From the NCBI GenBank assembly GCA_902729315.2, contig LR746276.1:3206169-3270168 (forward strand): a stretch of DNA of 64,000 nt. The letters are read 5' to 3'. The position numbers were made by a program, and so were the translations under genes. The stretch is from Spirodela intermedia (taxonomy: Eukaryota; Streptophyta; Magnoliopsida; Alismatales; Araceae). Shown in pieces: positions 47,443 to 60,717 of this stretch. Under the pieces are notes generated by a model that ran no database searches, had not been told where the DNA came from, and worked only from the letters and a program-made list of their open reading frames with translations. The stretch's first letter is position 1, and each line of letters starts with the position of its first letter.

Positions 47443-47551
47443 CGAATGGATTGCTCAGTGGTGGCGAAGTTTTAATGGTTCGATTCTGCCAGCGGTGTCC
47501 TCAGCTGGTGGTCAGAAGAGGGAGCTTGTTATCCTCATTGCAATCCATTCG
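47443..47551 (-). ncRNA. Candidate box C/D snoRNA with 12-bp terminal stem, target unknown
   Basis: The ends CGAATGGATTGC and GCAATCCATTCG are perfect complements (12 bp). Just inside them, on the minus strand, are a box C-like ATGAGGA (47533-47539, one change from RTGATGA) and a perfect box D CTGA (47455-47458). A D'-like CTGA is at 47512-47515. The sequence before box D (CTTCGCCACCA) should be the guide; I did not recognise its rRNA or snRNA target. The stem is much longer than the usual 4-6 bp. Confidence 0.55.
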
Positions 47552-47652
47552 GCGCCCCATAAAATTGCAGATGTTAAAACATTCGGAATATCATGGAAGG
47601 CACAGTCAAAAGTCTCTGGGAGAAACCGAAAACTGGAGAATTATTGTTTAAA

Positions 47653-47766
47653 GGAGATTAATGCTCAGCTCAGCGGGAATGTCGCCATGCAAACCCCGAC
47701 TAAATCGGGGCCTGCAATACGGTCTGTTGAGCTTGAATTTTCCGGAGTCCTCACCGCATGATCCCC
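47653..47766 (-). ncRNA. Weak third C/D-like candidate
   Basis: On the minus strand, box C-like GTGAGGA follows GGGGATCATGC, and CTGA precedes GCATTAATCTCC. The outer arms pair imperfectly (ATGC/GCAT, GAT/ATC, GG/CC). A strong internal hairpin CCCCGA-TTTA-GTCGGGG sits in the middle, which is unusual for C/D RNAs. It could be a degenerate snoRNA or a different structured RNA. Confidence 0.25.
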
Positions 47767-47852
47767 TATCAATAATTGGCCTCACAAAATCGTACCAAAT
47801 GGGAAACAAGAACACGCAAAAAGGATCAAATCGTAGTACGCCTCAACTTGTG

Positions 47853-47935
47853 TGCAATCTCAGCCGAAAGATGGTGATTAATGTAGAAATAATCATCGAA
47901 TTTCAGCAGTATCTGATACATCATCACGGATTGCA
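47853..47935 (-). ncRNA. Box C/D snoRNA guiding 25S rRNA methylation (snR39/snR59-type site)
   Basis: 83 nt on the minus strand with a 7-bp terminal stem (TGCAATC / GATTGCA). Box C GTGATGA is at about 47921-47927, box D CTGA at 47860-47863, D' CTGA at 47903-47906 and a C' CGATGAT at about 47892-47898. The 14 bases directly before box D, TCACCATCTTTCGG, are the perfect complement of CCGAAAGATGGTGA, a conserved segment of large-subunit rRNA. By the box D + 5 rule the methylated base is the second A of CGAAAG. I recall this as the position guided by snR39/snR59 in yeast (25S A807); plants have equivalents. The RNA would act in the nucleolus with fibrillarin, NOP56/58 and 15.5K. Boxes, stem and complementarity are seen; the numbering is from memory. 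Confidence 0.88.
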
Positions 47936-48177
47936 ATGTGATGAAGTTCTTTAATCAGCAATTGAATGAAACGACCGAAACAGATCCGTACGCACTTGAC
48001 GATAAAAGGGGTTGGATCGCAAGAAATTGACTTCGGCCGGTCGTGGTCTGCACGGATGGAAAGGCATATTGTAGATAATAGTTAACGATAATCGAAATGA
48101 AATGGAGGTCGCGGAGAACAACATGGAAGTTTAGGGTTTTGATATAAGTGCGCTGGTTCTGCAGTTGCAAGATCTAG

Positions 48178-48212
48178 ACCTCCCGAAAGATAGTGATTCA
48201 GCAGCAAAGTTC
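48178..48212 (-). ncRNA. Relic or second copy of the 25S guide element
   Basis: The minus strand reads TCACTATCTTTCGG, which pairs with the same 14 rRNA bases as 47853-47935 with one G-U pair. The following box D is not intact (CTAGATCTTGCA where the good copy has CTGAGATTGCA), and no box C was found at the right distance. A decayed duplicate of the snoRNA is the simplest reading. Confidence 0.4.
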
Positions 48213-48520
48213 GAACAGGAAAACCGCAAAAAGAAAAGGAATACATACGAAGGGACGTCAATAGAAACAGGCAAGAAAACACGTTCGGAGAAATCGCTTC
48301 ATATTGCCTATCACCACCGCTCCGTCGATCTCGTCGACGGGGCCGTAAGACAGGCGGCATTCTCAACATTCCCGAGGAGGTCAGGCCAGGTAATCTGACC
48401 CCCGGGGCTGGAGTAGATAAAGAGATAATGGTATGAGCGAGAAGGAGAGGACATCGAAGGGACCTCTTCAGAGGCGCACGTAGAAGGAAGAGAACAACCG
48501 ATCTGCAGGCGGCGGCGGGA

Positions 48521-48645
48521 GAATTTATAGACGCTGCTGCGTAAGGGCTGGTGATGGGGATATAGGGTTTCCCAATCTCTGTTAGGGTTACTTGTTGGGC
48601 CTCAGTTCGGAGAGCGGCCTCTTCCCGCTTCAGAAGTAGGCCCAT
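48521..48645 (-). promoter_or_regulatory. snoRNA/ribosomal-type promoter: site II elements, telo-boxes, TATA box
   Basis: In minus-strand order: GGCCCA-type site II cores at about 48639-48644 and 48596-48601, telo-box-like TAACCCTAA (48582-48590) and AAACCCTA (48563-48570), then TATA box CTATAAATT (48523-48531). This combination is the known signature of plant snoRNA and ribosomal-protein gene promoters. Transcription would start near 48490-48500 and run left. Confidence 0.75.
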
Positions 48646-48779
48646 TTCCCGTGGACGTGTGTGTGTTAACAGAGAGAGATCGAGAGAGCAAGAGACACAG
48701 AGAGAGAGAGTGAGCGAGAGGGAGAGAGAGATATCATGCAAACTCATGCATTGTCTATACGGCGTCATACTATGCTATT

Positions 48780-50990
48780 CGAACTTAATGTAGTGCCACG
48801 TGAACTCTTACCACTTCTTTTTAAGTTGTTAGTGGAGAGTCCACATTCCACATTCTAGTTTCTACCTGTGACATAATATATCAATATATGTCAGTTAGGT
48901 TTCTGGCACGCCCTTCAACCTTGTGCTTCCACAAATGTGCCAATTGAAGGTTCATCACATACTTTAGAAAATTTAAAATGCAAAAAAATCTAACAACTAA
49001 GTTTGTAATATTTCAAAGTAGAAATATTAATAGATAAATCAGTTCAAAAGGTATTCAGATCCTAGAGTTGACTTCTCGTGTAGAATGAGAAGACACATTA
49101 TCCATTGACTCCTTAGTTCATAAAGGTATTCATTGTGTACATGTGGTAGTGTGGGAATTTTACTTTCTCTTTTATGTTTTTGACATATTAGGGTACGTAA
49201 CCATTATTACAGATCTTTTAGAGATTTTTTTTCTATTATCGAGATTGAGTTTAACTTTTCTACATATTTATATTTTCTCTCTCTTCATCTCAAGCGGGTT
49301 GACAATTTTCTCTCTCCTCAGTTTTCTGTTATTTTATTATTCTTTCATCTTTCTTAGGAAGTATTACTTGATGATGGTTATTATAATGCTTTAGAAACAC
49401 ATTTAAACAACATAAATGAGTATACCTAGTGATTTAGATCTCGATCAATGAATTAATGTAGTGACAACGTATTTATGAATATTTTTGGATTCAGTAAAGA
49501 ATGAATCAAAAGTCAGATATTTCAATTTTTTATGCTTTTTACTAGATTAATGAAACATATATGGAGTTTGAATTTCAACCCATGACTCAACCCAAAATGG
49601 AAAATTATCCAGCAATTAAGAAACAAACTGAATTAATCATCGTCCAAAAGATACTTTTCCATCATTTAACATCTGATTAGAAAAATGATGCTTTCAAAAT
49701 GAAGCTGCAACAAATTACAACCAATATGTTATTGAAAATTATTATTTTCATAAATATATGTTTGATTGGTTCTATTGGGTTAAAGATTTTGACATTGAGG
49801 GATATGAATATGGACCATTTGCCCTTGAACGAATTTAATCTAGTTTATTTATCTGATTTATTTATAGGGATTTGTACTATGAAGGTAATATAAATGTATC
49901 ATCCATATGTTACTATATTACCTTTCTTTATGCCAAAAACCATATCATCCATTTATTACGTTATATTACTGTATTACTATAAAAAAATAAGGCTCTCAAT
50001 GCCAAAAACTTCTTCCAGATTCACAACTTTATGTTGCAAATATGATTACTGTTGACCAATCAATACATTTAGGGCTTTACGTGTGCTTAAATACCAGAAC
50101 TAATAAAATAGAGGAGAATACATATGTGCTCATACAAATTTAATGTATAGGTTTCGTGTTGTCAATTCTTTAGCTATGGGGTGCATGCGTCTATTGGTGA
50201 GGAGGGGAAACACCTGAACCTTTGCAACATAGTATGCACATATGAGCTTATAGAGGAATTTTTCTAATTATGGGATGTTTGAGAGTTTGATATTTATACA
50301 GGGATTTTTTTTATTTGACTGTTATGCTTTTACTGGTCAAGAAATGGTTAAAAAATAGTCACCCCAACAGTTAATCACGTGCTCCAATGAGTTGCTTGTC
50401 TTATTCCTTTTTCTTTCTTTTTCGTTTAGTGCCATGCCTCCAACTACCTTTTTTACAATAAGTCTACCCATGAATCAACTCACTTCTTGTAAGAGTAAAA
50501 TTGAAAAACACAAGTTACCACCATCTAAATTTCCAGGTAATTTTCCATAATAGCCTACAAATGCACGCAAGCCCAGACTTTTGGAATTGTGCGGTTGTTA
50601 TTCGAAAGTGGGAATAAGCCACAAAGCGAGTGTGATCTGGGTCAACTGGTAGCATCATCCATAAAATGCATCATTAGACAATCAGAAAAATAATCGATTG
50701 GATGAATTTTCACGAGAAACTCTATCATTATTCATTTCACGTAGTTTTTTATTTGAGCAGGGGGAGACATTCGAGAACATATTTTTCTAGTGGAAGTCGT
50801 CGTGTCAACTTTTTGAGGGCAATTCCGCGAGGTCCTGGATGGAGGATTATTCCCGTTGGCTCCGCCGGTTCCCCTCGAAACATGCGCGTCCCCCCGCTCT
50901 CAGTTCCCGCGTGATCCGGCAGTCGACCCGACCATTCCTCCGTCATCTTCTTCCGAGGTCGGAATCTCTCACGTCCTTCCGTAGCTCTCA
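48780..50990. other. AT-rich intergenic DNA, no gene seen
   Basis: No ORF with domains on either strand. The hydrophobic ORF at 49143-49394 is Phe/Leu/Ile-rich because of T-rich composition and has no family resemblance. Confidence 0.55.
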
Positions 50991-51029
50991 TAAGAAACAG
51001 TGAGTATCAGGCCTAGTTTGGACTGTCGA

Positions 51030-51200
51030 TGGTTGACAGCCGCACTTCTCAGCGACTGGGATCGCTAAGGGATTGGAGAACCTGACGCTGACGAAGATGA
51101 CAGAGGAGAGATGATTCCCACGCGTTTGGCTGGGGCCGATCTTGTCCAGATTCTCACCACTGAAAGGTCAAAGTCCAAGGGCGTTCCCCCGGTCAAAATG
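51030..51200 (+). promoter_or_regulatory. W-box cluster upstream of the receptor-kinase locus
   Basis: WRKY-type cores occur at about 51031 (GGTTGACA), 51165 (AAGGTCAAAG, reverse TTGACC) and 51192 (CCGGTCAAAA, reverse TTGACC). Such boxes are common in promoters of immune receptors. They are short motifs, so chance is possible. Confidence 0.35.
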
Positions 51201-51416
51201 GCTATGTAGTGGGAGACCCATCGGCGACTCTTGTTTTGTTTCATCCTCCGTCTACTGGTAGTGGCGGCATTTCACGGATGCCGTCCGAGTTTGCCTTCGC
51301 ATTGTGTTGTCCATCGTCGCCTTCATACATGGTTTGGATGGCACCCAGATTCCTGTCGCCGTCTCCAATACCTTTAAAATATTCACCATTTTGGCCGAGC
51401 ATTTTAGCAAGAAGCG

Positions 51417-54987
<3,571 letters not shown>

Positions 54988-56330
54988 GGAGCTCACCGCC
55001 ATTCGTGATCGGGATCCCACGTATGGCTGATGTTGATGAACCCAATGGTGAGATCTCCTGGGCGGATCACCCCGCAACCGATCTCGATAGTTGAGGCGAT
55101 CGTATGAAAATCTCTCCAATCAATGCGGACTCTTCTTGAATTTAAATATTTCTTATTGATGACGAGAGAGAGAGGGAGGAAGACTAATGTAGTATTGATT
55201 TTACTTTAGGAGAAATATGACGCATGAATCTAGCTAATAAGGCACGCCTTCTAATCGGTTCTTAAGTTCAATTACGATGAATTCAGATTAGCGACAAAAT
55301 AATAATGTAACAAAACTGCAATTCATAATGTTCCTATAATGGAGACAAGCACTGTGTAGCATCCGTATGGGACATTCTCTTCTCTATGGAATGCCTCTTA
55401 GTCATAGTGAGAATCTACAGGGGGTATCTTCAACCTGATAATCTCAATTGAAGTTTTATCTTCCCTTGGTCAACAACTCATTGAGAAATTAACACTTCCA
55501 AAGTCTTGTTGAAGCTGTATTTTTCAGATCAAATGACTCAATAATGGCGTGCCCCTAGTTTAGACTAGTACAACAACACGTGTTTTTCAAAACTTTCACA
55601 CACGTTGTACATATAAAGATTATTATTTTTCTATTATTTCATTATTTAAAATAATTTAACAATATTAAAAGGAATAGATCACCCAACATCTTTTATTGTT
55701 GCTTAGGCACTAAGCCAATTGTAATTCACATTCCATATCATAGCTTTCTTAAACTTTTTGAATAATGAGTCGGTATTTTATCGAAATTTCTCTAAAATTG
55801 AATGCCTAAACATCAAATGCAGTTTTATTATAAAATTAATGTATGTCAAAATATTATCAAGACAATTCTTAATAAGGCCAATTCTTCATATCTCCTACAA
55901 AATTATGTCATACTTTGGCAAAGAGACTATTCTACAAATGTTAACCTCCATATTGGCAAAATTGTTTTGAACTCCACCATTATCATAGATCCAAAACTTT
56001 CATTTCCTTCACATTTAATGTATCATTTAATATCTCATCTACTCTTCTATTGAGGTGAAGTATTTGACTGCCTAAATGAGAATATAATATTCTTGCTTTA
56101 AAATATTCTTTGTTAATTTGAAACTAACCACATTCCATTATGCTGAAACAATGAAGAATACCCAAGCCCTCATTATTTGCATATTCTCCTATGCACTTCA
56201 GGGTAGATCTCAATTAAGAGTAACATGTCCATTTTTTTATTACAACACAATAATTAAATACGAATTCTAATTCTAGTCTTTTTCTAAAACTTCAATGTTG
56301 AGTTAAGATTGAAGTTTTGAGTCAATTGAA
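54988..56330. other. 3' flank of the receptor-kinase locus and AT-rich spacer
   Basis: The stop is followed by about 150 bases that may be 3' UTR, then AT-rich DNA without recognisable genes up to the plastid insertion. A GAGAGAGAGAG run is at about 55164. Confidence 0.5.
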
Positions 56331-56343
56331 GAGTATAGTATGC

Positions 56344-56649
56344 CTATTTATTTCTGGTTCTAGGACCTGTAGCTCTAGGGATCGACTCGGTTCTCTCAAA
56401 TTGTTTCTCATTATTAAGAAAAGGTAACGAAGATAAAATACGAGCTTGTTTTATAGCAATAGTAATTAATCGTTGTTGTTTCAAGGTTAATCTATTCACT
56501 CGTCTAGATAATATTTTTCCTTGTTCACTAATAAATCGACTAATTAAACTCATGTTTCTATAATCAATTCGATCCCCCGATCCGATTGGGGGCAAACGCC
56601 TACGAAAAGATCGCTTGGGTTTATGAAAGGGTTGCTTGGATTTATCCAT
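56344..56649 (-). CDS. rps18: Plastid ribosomal protein S18, intact copy in the NUPT
   Basis: 101 codons, [18 protein letters not shown] to ...ATGPRTRNK, with the conserved [20 protein letters not shown] and [15 protein letters not shown] cores of bacterial-type bS18. The length is normal for non-grass angiosperms; the heptapeptide extension of grass rps18 is absent. In the plastid it belongs to the small ribosomal subunit. Here it lacks a nuclear promoter and transit peptide, so it is presumably silent. Confidence 0.92.
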   Translation of the reverse strand: MDKSKQPFHKPKRSFRRRLPPIGSGDRIDYRNMSLISRFISEQGKILSRRVNRLTLKQQRLITIAIKQARILSSLPFLNNEKQFERTESIPRATGPRTRNK

Positions 56650-56827
56650 AGTTTAGTCCTTATCTCTAAAATCCTATTTCTTCATACATTTTAGATACGA
56701 CCGAAATAGGGTTTTATTTATATATTTATATATGTTATATTCTATATTTATATATATTATATAATATATCTTATTAACCTCTTCCTACTCCTTGGATTGA
56801 AAGAATCGCCGACAGGTTCTGTTCGAT

Positions 56828-57034
56828 CTATTTCTTTACTTCTACATGACTTGTATGCTTGTTACAATAGCGACAAAATTTTTTCAATTCTAATCGACTG
56901 GGTGTATTGTGTCGATTCTTTTGAGTAACATATCTAGAAACACCCGGAACTTCCTTAGTGACACCATTTTCATTTCGGCCACAACTGGTACATTCTAAAA
57001 TAACTCTGACTCTGACATCTTTACCTTTGGCCAT
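56828..57034 (-). CDS. rpl33: Plastid ribosomal protein L33, intact copy in the NUPT
   Basis: 68 codons, [18 protein letters not shown] to ...[11 protein letters not shown], with the two CX2C pairs (CTSC, CRYC) and the [20 protein letters not shown] core of bL33. It is two residues longer than the usual 66 because of an ENGV-type insertion after CGRN. It lies upstream of rps18 on the same strand, as in plastid genomes. The CTSCGRN and NENGV details may be post-transfer changes or lineage features. Confidence 0.9.
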   Translation of the reverse strand: MAKGKDVRVRVILECTSCGRNENGVTKEVPGVSRYVTQKNRHNTPSRLELKKFCRYCNKHTSHVEVKK

Positions 57035-57070
57035 GGACCTCCTTTGCTCGACATACTATCATTAAGATGA

Positions 57071-60000
57071 ACTAAATTCTTGATAATGATAGATAGCTAA
57101 TACATCATTTTAATTCCTCAAAGTACACCTTTTAAGCATCCTACTTTCTTCAGGCCCATTCCCCATTTATGGCCCAATTCTTCCTTCTTCTCATCCAAGA
57201 TGCCTTTACCTCCTCTACAAAGCTCTTTGACTTCCTTGATTGAATAGAGAATTGAAGACAAAGTGACCAGAAGAAAATTTTGATTGAGTGAACATGCATC
57301 CATCTTCTTATTTCCTTTCATCTTGTGCCCTTTTTGAAGTTGAAAAAAATGAGGGAGAAGAAAGTATAGAAAAATGTGTGCCTATGCAAGAGGGACATGT
57401 AAGGGGAGAAATTATTAAGAGGGAGAAAATGATATATCAAAATAATTTCATTATTTGTGTATGAATGCTTTTTAGAATGTTAAGTTTTCATATTACATCT
57501 TTGTGCACCTTGGAAAGTAGACCTAGGCTAGGGATGACTGAACACTTAAATCTTTGTGTATGGCACAAACTAAATCATATCAACTCAACTAATGTATTCA
57601 TGTAGTCAAGTCAAATAATATGTCGAATCATCTAGTTATTAGTATGCTAATCCATTATGACAACTCATCAAGTCACCAATATGTCTACCCACTATGTCAA
57701 CTTATACAATAATTATTGCACAATTTATAGAATTATGTGTTGACCACTAAAGTGTGTGTTATCCAACTAAAGTTGAAATTTATAGAAATTGTTTAAAATC
57801 ATGAAAAAAATGTTAAAACACACTAGGAAACCAATCCAGTCCCTTTCTTGGTTTACATTTGAGTCTACCAAGTAGCCAACTTGGCCTTCGTGAAGAGAGT
57901 ATTTTTGGACCATTAAATGACTTTAAAAAATCAAATAAATAAAATTTATGATAAGTAATACTTATCAACAATAAATACAAGGAAAAATGAAGAAAATAAA
58001 GATCAAGGACAAATACTTAAAGAGCAATAAGAGAAAAAAACACACTCTTGACAAGTATATTTTGAAGTGAGAAATCAAATGAATTAATCCTCCAACAAAT
58101 TAGGAGATAAAACAAGAAGAATTATAACTCATTATATCCTATATTTTAATGTATCATTGAAACTTGTCATATCTTTTCTGTTTGGCCCCGTAGATTTGTG
58201 AATTTAGGAGACATAAATAAGTTATCCTCCAAGTTAATCCCCAATAGTTGTGAATCTAGACAAAGATCTGTGATTGAAATCTTAACTTGGTTGACATAGT
58301 AAAATCATATTAAGGTGACATAGTTCTTAAATAAGTGAATATTTCACTAAATAATTAGTGGAACCTAAGGATATAGTCCCTAGAGAGTGGAGAAGGTCAT
58401 GTAGAACCTTTTGCAAGTGAAATTCTTAACCAACCTTCTAAGTCTGAATAGCCAACAAATTTATACTCAAAACCAATTTTCTTCCTCTCCTCTTAGTATC
58501 ATGTGATGCTATAAAAATTCCAACCATCTATAGTACCTCAAGAAAGAATTGTAGAAACTAGTGATTAGAACCTTTGGTAATTAGACCTAGTTTGAGGAAA
58601 GGTCAATTCACAATAAATCCTTGTTTTAATACATTCCAAGACAGTGCGACATTTTAGTCTATCTCAATTGTGTTTCTTAACTCAAGAAAGTCTACTTGAT
58701 ATAAGCTAGATTCTGTAGACCATGTTGAATAAAATATGGTAGCACAAAGTGTGGGAAGAGGGAGTTGAATTAGACATTGCCTTATTCATTTAATGTTTGT
58801 ATCTAGTAAGAAAATTCATAATTTTACTCACACAATTTATGGTGGTCAGTTTACTGTTCTACTCCACTCTTTGAAGATTAGATCGTTGGTTTCTACTAAA
58901 TCCTTAGTGAAAACACTCTCATAGGCTTTAGATACCTTCACCTGATTTAACAACTCTAGCCAACTCACAACTCAAATAAGAAATTTTCTTCAAAACGAAC
59001 AACACTATGGGAGAAAAATTAAAGAGACATAATCTTCTTGTCTACATAAGTAGAATTATGGAGTCAACAAGAATTGCACTTACTAATCTCCACTTGATTT
59101 AGGTTATAAATTGATGCAAGTGTTAAACATATTTCAAATTACAAATAAAGGATTTACTGCACTAAATTCTCATGCCAAATACTTTTTAGAGGCCTGATTC
59201 CTCTAACTTCTCATTTGAGAGTTGAGGCCACGCCTTTTTATCCTTTTTTTGCAGTTGAATTTATGCTCATGATCTTGACTTCTTTGTTGTTCTTCATTAT
59301 CTATGTTGAGGAGAGTATTCTCTATAAATACCTTATTTTTATAATTTTGCATGATTTCTCAATAGTAATTTAACAATCCTCAACATTTATTTCTATTTTT
59401 TTTCATTTTGCATCATTTAAGTGGTCATCTTCTCTCTCCTCATTCATCAACGTGTCAACATTAGAATTAAGGATAATCATAATGTGTGATAATTTTCTTT
59501 TAACATGCTCAAGAAATAGTATAAATCATATTGTAATATGTACAATCATATTATAAATCATAATGGAAGGGTTAACAAAAAAATATATTTTATATAATGT
59601 AAAATGATGATCATATGCTGAGTTCATTTTTCTCAATTTTATGGTTTTCTACAATATCAATAATTAAGACCATATAAATAGTTAATTCAACTATTGTAAG
59701 TTTTATCAAATTATTTTTCAATAGATTTTGTCGTCAAAATAATTTAGGCTCTAAAAATCCAACACACCCATACTAGTCTATGCTAGCCCTAGCCAAACTA
59801 TGTCAACCCACTAAGTACAAAACAAAGAGGCAAAAAAAAGAAATTAAAATATGCAAATAATTAAAACAATCAATTACTCCTAGTATTCTATCTAGTACAT
59901 CCTAGGACCAATAATTAGTATTTGACCTCACCTTAGTTAAAATATTTACCCATCTTAAGGATTAGATATATGGCTAACTCTCTAGGAATCACTTTTGCTT

Positions 60001-60240
60001 ATGGAATCACTTTTGCTTCACTCAAAGACTTCCACTATTTAGTTAATCAAACCGCACATACTGGAAAAGTAGAAGGAAAATCTTCATTCAAGAAATTGAC
60101 TTTATTGCATGAAAATTAATTGAAAATGGCCCTTATCTTTGAGGAGTATATTGAGACAAATCTTGAAAAAGAAGTGATATTATTATCATTAAATGCCAAG
60201 ACCCAAAATTCATTAATATCAAGTGGTTGTAATATTTTAG
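57071..60240. other. AT-rich intergenic DNA, no gene seen
   Basis: About 3.2 kb with no coding signal, no recognised repeat family and no RNA gene that I could support. The ORF at 57118-57321 (-) lacks a domain. Confidence 0.55.
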
Positions 60241-60717
60241 AATCCGCGGGTGTCGAGTTCCCGGAGGAAGAGCCGGAAGGCGCACGTCATGGCCCCGTCG
60301 TCGGTGCGGCGGGTGCTGCTGAGCGCGCCGCTGTCGTCGGACCTGCGCACCAAGTACAACGTGAGATCCATGCCCGTGCGCAAGGACAACGAGGTGCAGG
60401 TTGTGCGAGGGACCTACAAGGGCCGGGAGGGCAAGGTCGTGCAGGTTTATCGCCGTCGGTGAGTTATCCACGTAGAGCGCATCACTCGCGAGAAGGTCAA
60501 CGGCTCCACGGTGAACGTCGGGATCAATCCCTCCAAGGTCGTCGTCACCAAACTCAAGCTCGACAAAGACAGGAAAGCCTTGCTTGATCGCAAGGCTAGA
60601 GGCCGCGCGAGTGCCACCGACAAGGCCAAGGGTAAATTCTCCGCCGAGGACGTCGTCGCCGCGTCCGCTGGGCGAGGCAGTGGATTGATCAATCTCCGGG
60701 TTTCCGCTCAGAATTAG
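60241..60717 (+). pseudogene. Ribosomal protein L26 (uL24) copy, truncated at codon 4, with a premature stop
   Basis: From 60241 the frame reads [16 protein letters not shown], then [36 protein letters not shown], a TGA at 60460-60462 in place of the conserved Trp, [20 protein letters not shown] and [20 protein letters not shown]. This is cytosolic L26, a KOW-domain protein of the large ribosomal subunit near the exit tunnel. The first three codons (MKY) are missing: the copy starts exactly at Asn-4 after AT-rich DNA. The C-terminal tail after SAEDVVAAS is unlike the family, suggesting a frame change. No intron is seen and GC is much higher than the flanks. A 5'-truncated retrocopy is likely; no poly(A) tail or target duplication was found. 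Confidence 0.85.

Larger units (their letters stand above)
47250..48650 (-). ncRNA. Box C/D snoRNA transcription unit (probable polycistron)
   Basis: On the minus strand a compact promoter is followed by about 1.2 kb containing one strong and two further snoRNA-like units (47853-47935, 47443-47551, 47653-47766). No protein frame with domains exists; the 228-codon minus ORF at 48082-48768 runs across the promoter and is spurious. A possible splice acceptor (TTATTTCTAATTTTCAG, read on the minus strand, about 47396-47412) lies beyond the last unit, so the RNAs may be intronic in a non-coding host. Plants often make snoRNAs from such clusters under telo-box promoters. The unit faces the 3' end of the Sel1-repeat gene tail to tail. 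Transcript ends are estimates. Confidence 0.65.
56335..57070 (-). mobile_element. Nuclear insertion of plastid DNA (NUPT) carrying rps18 and rpl33
   Basis: About 0.73 kb reads as the plastid rpl33-rps18 segment in its native order and spacing, surrounded by nuclear intergenic DNA. Neither psaJ (upstream of rpl33) nor rpl20 (beyond rps18) was recognised, so only this piece was copied. Both frames are intact, so the transfer is fairly recent, or the window could be misassembled here. Borders are approximate. Confidence 0.85.

Noticed and set aside
48082-48768. 228-codon minus-strand ORF
   Set aside because: It crosses the telo-box/TATA promoter and a GAGA repeat, begins in low-complexity Ser/Leu sequence and shows no domain; the region fits a non-coding snoRNA unit better.
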